From Endomychus coccineus (lineage: Eukaryota; Arthropoda; Insecta; Coleoptera; Endomychidae): a stretch of DNA of 64,000 nt. The stretch's first letter is position 1; every line of letters starts with the position of its first letter. The position numbers and the translations under genes are program-made. The DNA lies in contig OY294067.1 in NCBI GenBank assembly GCA_958510875.1, positions 255,317,736-255,381,735 of the forward strand. The letters run 5' to 3'. The notes under the pieces were generated by a model. It was not told where the DNA came from, did not search any database, and saw only the letters and a program-made list of their open reading frames with translations. Below, one piece after another: positions 53,459-64,000 of this stretch.

Positions 53459-53831
53459 GTCTGTAAATCATACTACAGAATATTCAGTCATTAAGTCAGA
53501 TTTATACTAATTTAATTAACTGAAACCCTTTCAAATTCCTACATTTTACTTTATAATGTTAAAAGTATATTTTAGGTACAATGCTCAAATAGCAATATTT
53601 CTAATAAGGTCTGACAACTTTTTCCTATTACCTTATAAATCTTTAACATCTGGTTCGAAAGTAGATACTTGAGCGTTATATTTTTTGGTTTCAGTGGTAT
53701 ACAGACTTAGTTTGACATTCGTGTTTCTGTTCGTTTCGGCGACGTGGGCATTTTTAATTGAAATTGGTCCGATAAGGACGATTTGTGCTGATACAATTAG
53801 ATTTAAGAAATCCCGCTTTAGACACTGATAG

Positions 53832-53873
53832 GTCTTCTGATGATGGTCGTGAAACCGAAACGTACGTAAAGAC
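53832..53873 (+). ncRNA. Hammerhead ribozyme, second copy, inverted partner
   Basis: Stem I GTCTT (53832-53836) pairs perfectly with AAGAC (53869-53873). The core CTGATGA (53837-53843), extra T, stem II GGTC-GTGA-AACC (one mismatch at the loop side), GAAA (53857-53860), stem III ACGTACGT and cleavage base A (53868) are all present. Compared with the copy at 53032-53075, both strands of stem I changed together. Confidence 0.65.
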
Positions 53874-53925
53874 GAAAATAATAAACATATGTGTTAGTGT
53901 GACCTATTTCTCGAGAATTTATATA

Positions 53926-56255
53926 CAGGATGTCCTCGAACTGCGTGGCTAAAATAAAACCGAAGATTCTTTGATTCGAAAAAAGTTTGATGAGCCTTTT
54001 TACTTTCGCCTCAAGTGTCTTGTTTAGCCGGTAGAGGGCTTCAAAGTTGCAAAAATAATTTTGTTTTTTCGGTATAACTTGAGAACGTGATGAAGGACTT
54101 TTACAATATTTGGCAGGTGAGTTACTGTCAATAATAGCCGTTTTTGAGAGCGGAGCATAGAGCCTTAGAGAACATAGAAATGGCTCAAACTTGAGGATGT
54201 AACGGGAAAAGTGTCCAGAACTTTTTTGTGGTCAATGTAATTCACTCTATATTCTTTATGTAGATAGCTTATCTAATTTGAAAACTTTTCTTACTCCTAG
54301 AAAATTTTGATAAAATCAACGGATTAGCTTGAAAAAAATAATTTTCGAGTCTCTGCAATTTTGGCTTACTAATTGTACTTGATTAAAATACCTTAGTTGC
54401 CTTTGCTTTTCTAATGTCATTTTAGCATTTGGAGAATTTATTCTCAAAGCTGTCAGTTTTTACTTTGCTTTCCGTGAAAATTTTATAAAATTATGGCTCA
54501 AAATTTCACTAACACTGAAATGGTTAATATCTCGGTAAAACACGAATAATAAAAACAATAGAAATGGGGAAACGATGTGATTATTTAGGAAAAACAAATG
54601 CTAAATTGAAAGAAACAACAAAACTTTTTGGGAAATCGCTAAGGCATCAATTGTTCGAAATGTTGCCCATTTTCCTGAATACACAAATTAATTCGTCTCA
54701 AGAAATTGGATTGAACTCTGGCTAGTACTTCAGGATCATTCTTCAATAAATCCGCTTCATGATTAATTCGTTGCAACAATTCCTCTCGTGTGTTTACTGT
54801 AGCTGCATAAACTTTCGACTTCAAAGCGCCCCATAGAAAGAAGTCGCAGGGCGTCAAATCAGGGGAGCTGGCCGGCCAGTTCACTGGTGCATCGTGTCCT
54901 CTACCTATCCAGCGATCTGGATACTCCGCATTCAAATGTCGCCTCACAGCTGATGTGAAATGAGGAGGTGCACCATCATGGATATACCAGGCCACGACGA
55001 ATGTGTAAAGGCAAGTCTTCCAACAGTTCAAGTAGCCTTTGTTCCAAAAAGTTCAAGTAGTTCTCCCCGTTCGATCGGGTATAACGGTAGGGCCAATAAT
55101 AAAGTTATCTACAATTACAACCCAAACATTGATTTTAGTTTGATTCTGAAAATATGTAACTTCCGTTTCATGAGGATTTTCATCAGCATAGAAATGCTTC
55201 ATTATGGAGGTTAAAAAGACCACATCTCGTGAAAGTATCTTCGTCCGTGAACAGAATTCTTCTACAAAAATTGGGGTTTGCGTTTTGTCTTTGGACAATA
55301 AGCCGACAGAAATCTAGCCGATGACCTGGATCCATGGGCAATAAGTCTTGAACTGTTTTAATATGATAGGGATACAACAGTTCTTCTTTCAGGACATTAT
55401 GAACTAATGATTTTGAGGCTCCAATACGAAGTCCCAAACGTAGTGTGCTTATCCCAGGTTCAGTTTCAACCGCTTCCAGTATCGCTTCTTCGAGCTCTAA
55501 CGTCCTTCTTGTCCGTCTGCGTCCAGTTTCTCTGCGATTTGCTTCAAATTTGCCAGTTTCGCGAAGGTTTGTCGATTTGGAATTCTGCGATGCGGATATC
55601 TTTCCCTTCTCCGGCCATTGCAACGACAAAGTCCATAAATCAATAACGTATCAACCATTTCAGTGTTAGTGAAATTTTGAGCCATAATTTTATTAAATGT
55701 TTACGGAAAGCAAAGTAAAAACTGACAGTTTTTAGAATAAATTCTTCAAATGCCAAAATGACATTAGAAAAGCAAAGGCAACTAAGGTATTTTAATCAAG
55801 TAAAATTAGTAAGCCAAAATTGCAGAGACTCGGAAATTAATTTTTTCAAGCTAATCCGTTGATTTTATCAAAATTTTCTAAGAGTAAGAAAAGTTTTCAA
55901 ATTACATAAGCTATCTTCATAAAGAATATCGAGTGAATTACATTTGACCACAAAAAAGTTCTGAACACTTTTCCCGTTACATCTTCAAGTTTGAGCCATT
56001 TCTATGGTCTCTAAGGCTCTGTGCTCCACTCTCAAAAATGGCCATTATTGACAGTAACTCACCTGCTAAATATTGTAAAAGTTTTTCATCACGTTCTCAA
56101 GTTATACCGAAAAAACAAAATTATTTTTGCAATTTTGAAGCCCTCTACCGGGTAAACAAGACACTTGAGGCAAAAGTGAAAAGGCTCATCAACTTTTTTT
56201 CGAATCAAAGAATCTTCGGTTTTATTTTGGCCACGCAGTTCGAGGACACCCCCTG
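53926..56255 (-). mobile_element. Mariner-type element with ~600-bp TIRs, TA duplication
   Basis: CAGGATGTCCTCGAACTGCG (53926) is mirrored at 56255; TA lies at 53924-53925 and 56256-56257. The arms (about 53926-54537 and 55645-56255) reach into the transposase start: ATGGCTCAAAATTTCACTAA is present at 54494 and, inverted, at 55685. Confidence 0.88.
54639..55685 (-). pseudogene. Mariner-type transposase, several frameshifts
   Basis: The start at 55685 (MAQNFTNTEMVD). An early part with YPHRRIPNRQTFAKL shifts into the 55629-55183 frame (NRRETGRRRTRRTLELEEAI, an HTH-like ISTLRLGLRIGASKSLVHNV, first Asp region LFTDEDTF), then the 55298-55053 frame (KINVWVVIVDNFIIGP), and finally 55031-54639 (HDGAPPHFTSAVRRHL, SPDLTPCDFFLWGALKS, tail ENGQHFEQLMP). 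The last two catalytic Asp are 43 residues apart. It is inactive. It is the same superfamily branch as the copies at 10.5, 35.6 and 44.3 kb. Confidence 0.85.
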
Positions 56256-56257
56256 TA

Positions 56258-57300
56258 TAAGTCATACCTGGGTCAGGAATCATTATTAATAGTCGGATTA
56301 ATGTTATTGTTATGATTCAGAAATTATATCAGTTGTCGGAATGGTTTTTCAAATAGGGCTGTACCAAAAATGAATATGTTTTTCATAAATTAGACATGAA
56401 CATTTCTGCTGAACAAGTACTTAAAAGAAGAACCCATAACTAAATCATTGTTTTGTGAGTTTAATTTATTATCAATAATTTTGGATGAGGCTTATTTCAA
56501 AAAATAAATCTATTTCTGTTTTTAATAGAGGGTTATTGGGAGATTTATCTAGAATATCTGCTATTAATGTTGCCTTCTTTGGTTGGAATACTACGGAACA
56601 TATTGGACACTAGCATATGATGTTGTGAGATGTTTGTTTATTTATTAATTTGAATAATTCGATTGAATATGTATAGTTGTATATTCCGGCTTAAAAAGTT
56701 TTGATATGTGATAAGAAATCCATGTTTTATTTCACAACATGATGATTAATTATCACCACAAATGGCTTTCATATCGATTTTCCATGTATTGTTAATCCTT
56801 TAACTTTCATTAGGAACTCATTCCATGTGCTGAGATTATTTTGAGATGCAATGAAATGTTTTGATGAAAACAACATTTGATTGAAGCATGCAACACATTA
56901 AATTGTTCCCAAGATAAAGATCGATCTGAATATCAATTAATTAATGTTAGATGACGCTTCAAATATTGGCAATGTATCCTCAAGGCCGACATAATCATTT
57001 GGAAGTTAAATTTGTCGTGATTCCGTAAAGTTGCACTGAAAATTATTATACAATGAGTGATTACGCCATCTTTTTATAATCTAATTATATCAAATGTAAT
57101 TCTATTAGCCGACCGAGGAGATATCCGATGCCTACATATCGCACGACTCCCAAAATAAACAATTGGTAGTGATAGTGAGTTAAAGCTGTGCGGGTTCCTA
57201 ACACATCCTACTTATTTCGAATGATTCAGATGTCGAGAGTTGTTCTTATCACGACCGGTCAATTAAACATTCGCTGATTAGTAACGTGCATACATGGTAC
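56258..57300. other. Intergenic, no recognised feature
   Basis: No supported gene. The last 150 bases could be the 5' flank of the candidate gene that follows. Confidence 0.35.
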
Positions 57301-57306
57301 TCCAAG

Positions 57307-58109
57307 ATGCAGTCGATGGTGTGTGCTGTTTATTTCTTGATTCTACAGATCCTCTGGTTCTGCCATAACATATTTGTTCAAAAAACCATAAAGTAAGTAA
57401 TAATATATTCCATCATACTAGACGCTTCAGTCAACAATTCTGAAATTTTGATTTCATGTTGCTCACAAGTTAGAGTCATAATTTTTTTCACCCATGTAGC
57501 TTTTCCTATTCTGTGATATGAGAGATTAATTTAAATAAATATTATATCAATTGACATATTATTTTTTAAACTGAGATATATTCGGAAAAATAGTCATCAA
57601 ATATTGATAAATTAATAGGAAAAATATGTATGAATTAAAGTTATGCTTAGAGAGCTTCGTAACATAATATTGTGCCCTATATAGAGAGTAGTTTCATACA
57701 TTTTACAACAATATAACGTGAAGTTTTAAAGTTAACTGCTGAACCTATTTATAATAATGATATTTTTGTTGTGATGAACGAAATAGTATTCAAGATTTCA
57801 AAAACATACTAGCTGCATGAACATCTTACCCATCACCTTTGTATTAAATGCAAAACTCATCCAAAATAATATAAAGAGAAGCAGTTATATTATGCTGATA
57901 GATATAGATCCATCACAATTAGGATGAACATGTTTTTCATACATTATTATCATTATTGTTACATTACGGATCCTAATGATACAGGGGATACTTTGGTCGT
58001 GCAAAGTAATTTCGGATCAAACTATCCCTTATCTGGTATAGTCCCCAAAATTCAGATAAAACATTCCATTATCACCCGCTATCAGCCCAAGAATTGGAAG
58101 ATCCAATAA
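57307..58109 (+). CDS. Candidate two-exon gene for a small secreted protein
   Basis: Exon 1, 57307-57392: MQSMVCAVYFLILQILWFCH is a convincing signal peptide or signal anchor, and the exon ends AA before GTAAGT. Exon 2, 57923-58109: after CACAATTAG, the G completes the Lys codon and the frame stays open (TDPNDTGDTLVVQ, YPLSGIVPKIQI) to TAA at 58107-58109, which sits inside AATAAA (58105-58110). Predicted length is 90 residues. No family is recognised. The acceptor has a poor pyrimidine tract and only the phase match supports the join. Confidence 0.3.
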
Positions 58110-58114
58110 AGAGT

Positions 58115-58955
58115 ATGTCCAATGAAGAGATTCTCTAGTTCAAACCATAAAATATTATGTTTTTCAATTTGAGAACAGCTGTCGAATTTCAGTTCTACAA
58201 AAGAGAACGATACGAATAAATGTTTATATTCAATTGTTCTCGTATTTCAAAAACTTATGTAACAAACGGTAGGTAATGTATAGTGCGTATCTAGAGTCAC
58301 CTATCCCGAAAAAAATTAAATTTGAATTGAAATTGAATTGAGTAGTGAGTGATGTAAGCATAAAAAATGGCGGATAGGCACATTATGTTTGGATTATTAA
58401 TTTAGAAAAAAAATGTTTGAACGTTTTTGCTGAATTCATTATTATTATAAAATTCTTCAATTCTTAACTGTCACTGTTCGTTTCTAATGATATTCCAATT
58501 AATATAAAGCAACATTTTTCAGTTATTATTCAAATAACCATTCAAAATTTGATAATTGCCTGAAATAACGTTCGGGTGAAATTTTTTCCACCTGAAACCA
58601 CTTATACCTACATGAAATTTTTTTTTTAGTATACAGAAACCTCCCCAAACACAAAATTTTCATTTTCCTGTTACATGAAAACATGTTTCTGCTTCACATT
58701 CAAGACACTTTTCTAAACATAAACACGCAATAAGCTTCTTGCGGAAATATGTCATTTTTTGATAAAATATTCTAAACTTTAAAATAGCTGAAATTAATTG
58801 TACAAAAATTTTAATTCTCTTTATATTTTAAATACCATTTTGAATATACATATACAACAATAAGTGTGCGGAAACACATCCCGAACTAACTCAAACTAAT
58901 CTAAATTTCTAAAATAAAAACTGTAAGCAATTAAGAAAACGTAAGCGTTGAAAAA
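58115..58955. other. AT-rich non-coding stretch
   Basis: Nothing recognised. From about 58600 on it may already belong to the Helentron-associated repeat region. Confidence 0.35.
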
Positions 58956-58959
58956 AATT

Positions 58960-59410
58960 AACGTACCTGTGCATAAGGACAACAAAAATCTAACAATTAC
59001 AAAAATCTACCTCCAAATAACTTACCAGTGGTAACCTAACCTACTGTTTTCCAAAAATATATAAAAATTTACCAAACTAACCTGCGATAACATTGCCGCT
59101 TGAACTTTCCTGCGCATGTCTATAAGGACCACAAAAATCTAACAATTACAAAAATCTTCAAAGAACCCATCAGTATTAGCCTAACGTACTGTTTCTCAAA
59201 AATATATTAAAAATTTAACAAACTAGCCTGTGATAACGTTGCCGCTTGAACTTTCCTGCGCATGTGTATAAGGGCCACAAAAATCTAACAATTACAAAAA
59301 TCTACCTTTAAATAACCTAGCAGTACTAACGTAATCTACTGTTTCCCAAAAATATATAAAAATTTAACTAGCTACTATCTTAACGGCAAACCTGTCAAAC
59401 TTTTTTGTAC
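58960..59410. repeat. ~147-bp tandem repeat, about 3 copies, upstream of the Helentron
   Basis: AAAAATCTAACAATTACAAA recurs at 58984, 59133 and 59279; each unit also has ATAACATTGCCGCTTGAAC and TTCCTGCGCATGT variants. Minisatellites of this kind are often part of Helitron/Helentron non-coding regions. Confidence 0.75.
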
Positions 59411-59672
59411 GCGCCTGTTTACGAGATCCAATTGCCGAATACAGTTCAAATTATTCTAAATTCTACAATATTTCATCAATAAATTAAAATGATATAATTT
59501 CGCGAAAGCTTTTTATTATTCATATTTAGAAAAAATCTAGAATGTAAAACAGAAACTTATTTTCATACAACAGCTATTCTAAAGTCGGGAAAATGAAAAT
59601 GATACATTTCCGCAGACAAGTTTTCTTGAATTTCTACTTGGAAAAGTTTCCAAATACTGAATAAACGAATAT

Positions 59673-61330
59673 TAAGCTATTGCGTATAGCTCTTATCGCG
59701 GGCTTTGAGCGCGGCGACCGAATCAAGAAATTCCGTAATGAAAAATAATGTAAGACCTAAACACCTAACATGTGTCAAATTAATTAATTAATTTGAAGTT
59801 TCTAAAAGTGAGAAATTTCGCTATTTTATACGAATGTTATAACACTCTAGCGCTTTAGACTCCGGGATCTTCACGTGGCCTATCGAAATTAGAAGGTTCG
59901 AATTATCTAAAAACATAATTGCATGAACTCCAGACGTCCTCTGTAATTAGCTACGAACGAAATCATTTTGACATATGCCTCTAGGAACTCGCTACGCGTC
60001 AGTTTGAGTTTATACGTTAGACCCGCGTAGCAGAGACCTGAGAGTACCTGTTTCTATTAAGCTATTGCATATATTGCATATAGCTTTTATCGCGGGCATT
60101 GAGCGCGGCGACCGAATCAAGAAATTCCGTAACGAAAAATAACAGGAACTCGTTTATGTTGCGCTCTCTCGGGTGACTAATATTGAAAAATGGTATATCA
60201 CGACAAAAACGGTAATTCTACATTCAAGTTTTATAATAATCGAAGACAAGCTGCATCGACTGCATCTTTGTTGCAAGAATTCAAAAGACTGCCTTTAAAT
60301 AGTGTTCAGACGACAGCTCAAAGTGTCTTAGATTTCCTTAGTAATAGAAATGGCATTTCAATAATGACTTTCAATTTCCAAAGTCTAAATAGTCACAAAT
60401 ACGATTTACAAGATTCAGTTACGAGACAAACAAATGTGTTACTTCTTACCGAATCTTGCATGGCGCATGATAATCCGATTGAAATACCTAATTTCAATTG
60501 TATTGTTCAATTCAAACGAGATACTGTCCCAAAAGGTGGGGTAGCTATTTACCAAAATAATAATAATGTAACTAATATTATGACTCCGAATATTGAAATA
60601 AATATTGGACACGTTAGCGATGTTAATGTTAGGCGCTCATTTTTTGGAGATATTTGTGCGTGCTTATGCAAACTTAGAAATGGCCTACACATAGTCATGG
60701 TAGCAATTTACATTTCTCCGAATCCAAAATTGAACGAGGTAGAGCATTTTATTCATCGCACTTTACTGGAGTACACTGAAGAAGGGTCGAAAATACTGGG
60801 CACAAATGGTAATAAATTTCCACTTATCTCGGCTGGCGATTTCAACATCAACTTCGCTGATAAAAATCAGAGCGGTTGACAACTTTTCTTTCGGAAAAAT
60901 TGAATTAGAAAATGAATAATGATCCACAAGAATCCACAACAAAATATGGGGCCACCATTGACGCGGTATTTTCCAGATATTTAGAGGATATCAAGTCTCA
61001 AACTTGTGTCTCTTATTTCAGTTACCATGAACCTATAGTTTCAATGATAACAAATTTCTGAATAACCTACATGTATTGTAAGATAATTAAAATATTTTAA
61101 ACGATATTAACTTCTCATTTATTCAATAAAAGAAAAAAATTTGTTTTCTTATCGGTCACCAGGCTCAAAAAGTGCAACTTGAATTAATATCAAAGTAAAA
61201 ACTTGAATTAATATCAAAGAAAAAAAAAATACTGCATAAATTAAAAATAAATAAATAATTATAATTGCATAAGTTGAGAAAAAATGCTATGCAATAGCTT
61301 CACCGCGGCAGTCCCCGAGTGCCACACGTT
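59673..61330 (+). mobile_element. Helentron (Helitron2-type) remnant with endonuclease ORF
   Basis: The 5' block AAGCTATTG...ATAGC with CGCGGCGACCGAATC occurs twice (59673-59745 and 60056-60140), so one copy may be an older insertion. The 3' end (61285-61325) has GCTATGCAATAGC, then GGCAGTCCCCGAGTGCC, which can form a terminal hairpin. The coding part is a C-terminal endonuclease only; Rep and helicase are absent. The inverted relative lies at 4.7-5.8 kb. Confidence 0.6.
60190..61061 (+). pseudogene. Helentron C-terminal endonuclease (EEP fold), one frame break
   Basis: The 229-codon frame from 60190 (MVYHDKNGNSTFKFYNNRRQ) covers linker and nuclease: ISIMTFNFQSLNSHKYDLQD (first Asn region), LLLTESCM (catalytic Glu), GGVAIYQNN, AIYISPNPKLNEVEHF, AGDFNINFAD. 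Close to 60879 the frame shifts, then 60930-61061 reads STTKYGATIDAVFSRYLED and SYFSYHEPIVSM to a stop. The motif order is an apurinic-type endonuclease. The missing helicase and the break mean it is not functional. Confidence 0.68.
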
Positions 61331-61334
61331 TTAT

Positions 61335-63000
61335 TTTTCACATAACTAATTTCAGCTAGAGGAAAATTGAGCCTAACGTTGTCTTCGTTTTTATATTGCG
61401 CAAATTAATCCTTGTCACAATTTATTTTTTAATTTTTATTCTTCACGGTTGATAAGTACCAGACTGTACATGTGAGCATTGTTACACGAACACAGTACAC
61501 ATGAACATTACTACACCTTGCCCTTTATAAATATTTCAGAATCATTGATATATGCTTGTACTTTTAGAGGAGAAAATTACGTTTGCTACAACCATTTCGA
61601 AATGACACAATAACAATAATTTGTACTTGACTTTCCTTGACGGTGTCTCTATGTCTATATTGAATGAATTAATGGATACAAAAGAAAACCATTCAATGTA
61701 TATTTCGTAGCGTCCTCTTGTGATCAGCCAAGAATGGGTGGCATAATTTTTAGGCTGCAATTATTTTGCTTATTACGAAGTGTTCATACATTATTATTAC
61801 GGACAATAAATGTTAAAACAGTAATATGTTTTTCCCCAATCCGTATTTTATTCCGATCGGTAGTTTACCTGAATCAATAGGTGTTATGAATTGAGCTGAG
61901 AATTCGCAGTTGTCCTTCTTACCATTGCGTGTATATATATTTTTGCGTCAAGAAGAGATTTTCAGAAGAAACTTGCAAAAAACATCATAATTTTAACACT
62001 TGATAAAGAACATGGAACATTATGTGTAATAACAATTCATAGCTTACTGCTTCAATTCAACATACAAAACAATTCTCACGATGAGTTATCAATATTTACG
62101 TCTTCACGAACATAATCATGCCTACATGCATCACGTCTTTCTAGGTACAATACGTATTATCTATACTATACAAATAAGTGACTTAATTCCTTGAATTGTA
62201 CTAATCTGTCCTTACATCGGAACAATAACAACTACTTCTCTGGCTAATAAGTCGACGGATATTAGATTACAAAGAATATTTTCATGAATGGAATCGAGTA
62301 GGTATTACCATGAGAGTATTTGTTAGAGCAGTATTTACAGTTCCTGTGTTAGAATCTTAGAGAATTAACTATGTGTTCATATATCACAAGGTATTAAGGC
62401 CCATTCGAACTTAGTGACCTTATACTTACAATTCCCACCACTACCCCGTGATTAGGGATGTTCGATACTGTATCGATTTTCGGAAGTATCGATACATTAG
62501 TGACCGATACACACTAAAGATACAGTTCTTCTAAACAAATTTGCTTATATTCAATTATTTTTTTGTTCCGTTTATCATTTTCGATTTCCATTTTAGTTCT
62601 GAATTTTTTCTTCCATAATTTCGCATAACGTATCATTTGATTCGTTTGGTATTTGTATATTATTCCAAACTATACACTATTATAATATAGTATTTAAGTA
62701 TTTATTGACCATTTCTTACGTACCTATATACCACAATGATATGTCAGTCAAGAATATAAAATACATTAAAATCTTGAATGAATATGACAATAAAATACTT
62801 ATCTTCATTATTTTGCTAAACACTACTTCGATAGTATTAATATTGTATATGACTATAGAATACTCCAGAAACGAGTCAAAAACATCAAGAGCAAGAGAAA
62901 ATTAAAAAATCATCAACGTGTCTTACAAACAGAAAGAAGGCATATTTCTTCGAAACGTTGTTGAGTTTACTGTTAATTTAAATTTTATTGAGGGGATTTG
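61335..63000. other. Intergenic, no recognised feature
   Basis: No supported gene. GATGTTCGATACTGTATCGA with nearby ATCGATAC repeats (62458-62520) resembles MITE ends, but no second end was found. Confidence 0.35.
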
Positions 63001-63026
63001 CAGATGCAGACAGTCTATTGTATATT

Positions 63027-64000
63027 TCAGATCCTGCATAAAAAGGCGTTTTTTATAGATATACGAGTAATTGATGATAAGGCCAAATTATCTCTATATC
63101 TAGTTGAATATTCATGATTATCACCTATTTTGGTTATTGTGTCGCGTTTTCTATATATTAGAGATAGTGATTTCAGTATAACTATAAAAGATAGTGGACG
63201 AATTTCGTATTTGTTGAACAAAGGCTTGCATGAGTCGCCAAATTTCAAGCAAAATATTATCCTAATCATCCTCTTCTTCATCTCAAATATTCTAACTGTC
63301 TCAGTGCTCATACCCCACACAACGATATGATGTGATAGTATAGAATATACATGTCGATAACAGTTAGTAAACATTTGATATTCAAGTTATTTTTTAAGTT
63401 CAAAATCATATAATATGTAGATTGTCTTTGACATCAATGAATGTGAGGACCCGACCTTTGATACAGAAAGTAAAATCAATTGATTGCCGTAACGGCTGTT
63501 TAAATTCAATACAAATTGCCTTTGGAGAATTGGGACATAGGGAATTGTTTGTGCACCAATTACCAAAATCCTCCATTACCCTGACCGCTTTGCAATGAAC
63601 CTCCTCCGGAGTATCATCAGTAATGACAACCGTCGAATCGCCTGCATACCTGAATAATGTACCTTCTGTAATACAGATTGGCAGATCATTCACATACAAA
63701 AGAAACAAAAGTGGATCGAGAGCGCTTCCTTGTAGAATGTCAAATACGTCTGAGTAACTATCATCGATTTTTACTACTACTCGTAGTTTTCGGTCATTAA
63801 GGAACGATATTATCAAGCTCTTCAGAGGGTCTCGTATTCCCAAGGCATCAAATTTGCTTTCCAGATGATCCTTATCTAACATGTCAAGCGCCTGAGTAAG
63901 GTTAAAAAGAATGACTATATGACATATTCAATTTTCTCAAGTTCCAAAGATACGTATTGTATAAGTTCAACTATTGCAAATTCTATTGAGAATCCAGGTC
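63027..64000 (-). pseudogene. Jockey-type LINE reverse transcriptase, runs off the right edge
   Basis: Minus-strand ORF 63882-63406 carries RT motifs: TLDKDHL-like LDKDHLES, ILQGSALDPLLFLLYVNDLP (GVPQGSVLGP box) and LFRYAGDSTVVI, the catalytic YADD box with one Asp changed to Gly. The second frame 63374-63027 continues with the post-RT region (SHHIVVWGMS, KKRMIRIIFCLKFGDSCKPL, DNHEYSTRYRDNLAL). Upstream, 63883-64000 still reads IEFAIVELIQYVSLELEK in another frame. Dead by active-site change and frameshifts; the 5' part lies outside the window. Confidence 0.85.

Noticed and set aside
62705..62905. 66-codon ORF with a hydrophobic segment
   Set aside because: AT-driven composition and no supporting signal.
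1..64000. tRNA, rRNA or snRNA genes
   Set aside because: I looked for B-box-like GGTTCGAATC contexts and conserved RNA cores; the few GTTCGAAT hits have no cloverleaf around them.

Overview
This is AT-rich nuclear DNA of an insect. Which order is not decidable here; a beetle is only a guess. The one host gene I can name is the insect orthologue of PICK1 (PDZ and BAR domain scaffold protein). Six exons on the + strand are visible from 28219 to 48192, with canonical splice sites and a poly(A) signal. The exon with the usual N-terminus and start codon was not found. Two further host-gene candidates are weak: an open internal exon at 15221-15358, and a two-exon secreted-protein gene at 57307-58109.

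Almost everything else is transposable-element DNA in layers. 0-9 kb: a hAT element (561-3800) with an 8-bp target duplication and a nested fold-back element, a Helentron endonuclease remnant (4.7-5.8 kb) and two palindromic elements. 9-19 kb: a complete but decayed Tc1/mariner-type element (9865-12012), a second hAT fragment, a LINE 3' fragment, a small element with internal 159-bp satellite units, and two head-to-head Penelope-like remnants. 19-28 kb: a 1.9-kb fold-back element carrying Helentron-type sequence in its loop, a deleted mariner derivative, and a 505-bp tandem duplication just upstream of PICK1.

PICK1 introns 3-5 (29230-47931) hold most of the insertions: an intact 682-codon DDE transposase with a C-terminal SWIM zinc finger on the opposite strand, a Penelope-like fragment, two mariner-type elements with roughly 0.45-0.5-kb terminal inverted repeats, two classical DD34D mariners, an RNase H domain from a LINE, and a palindromic element. 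48-64 kb: LINE fragments, a 92-bp tandem repeat, a Penelope-like fragment, another long-TIR mariner-type element, a second Helentron copy (59.7-61.3 kb, inverted relative to the first), and a LINE reverse transcriptase running off the right edge.

The least expected signal is RNA-like rather than protein-coding: several hammerhead-ribozyme folds. Two face each other around the Penelope-like fragment at 53 kb, with compensatory differences in stem I. A second family sits in tandem ~365-398-bp units, sense to PICK1, in its last intron. Single or decayed copies lie near 12.1, 19.1, 19.4 and 42.75 kb. Three of these families carry the same extra T between the CTGANGA core and stem II.
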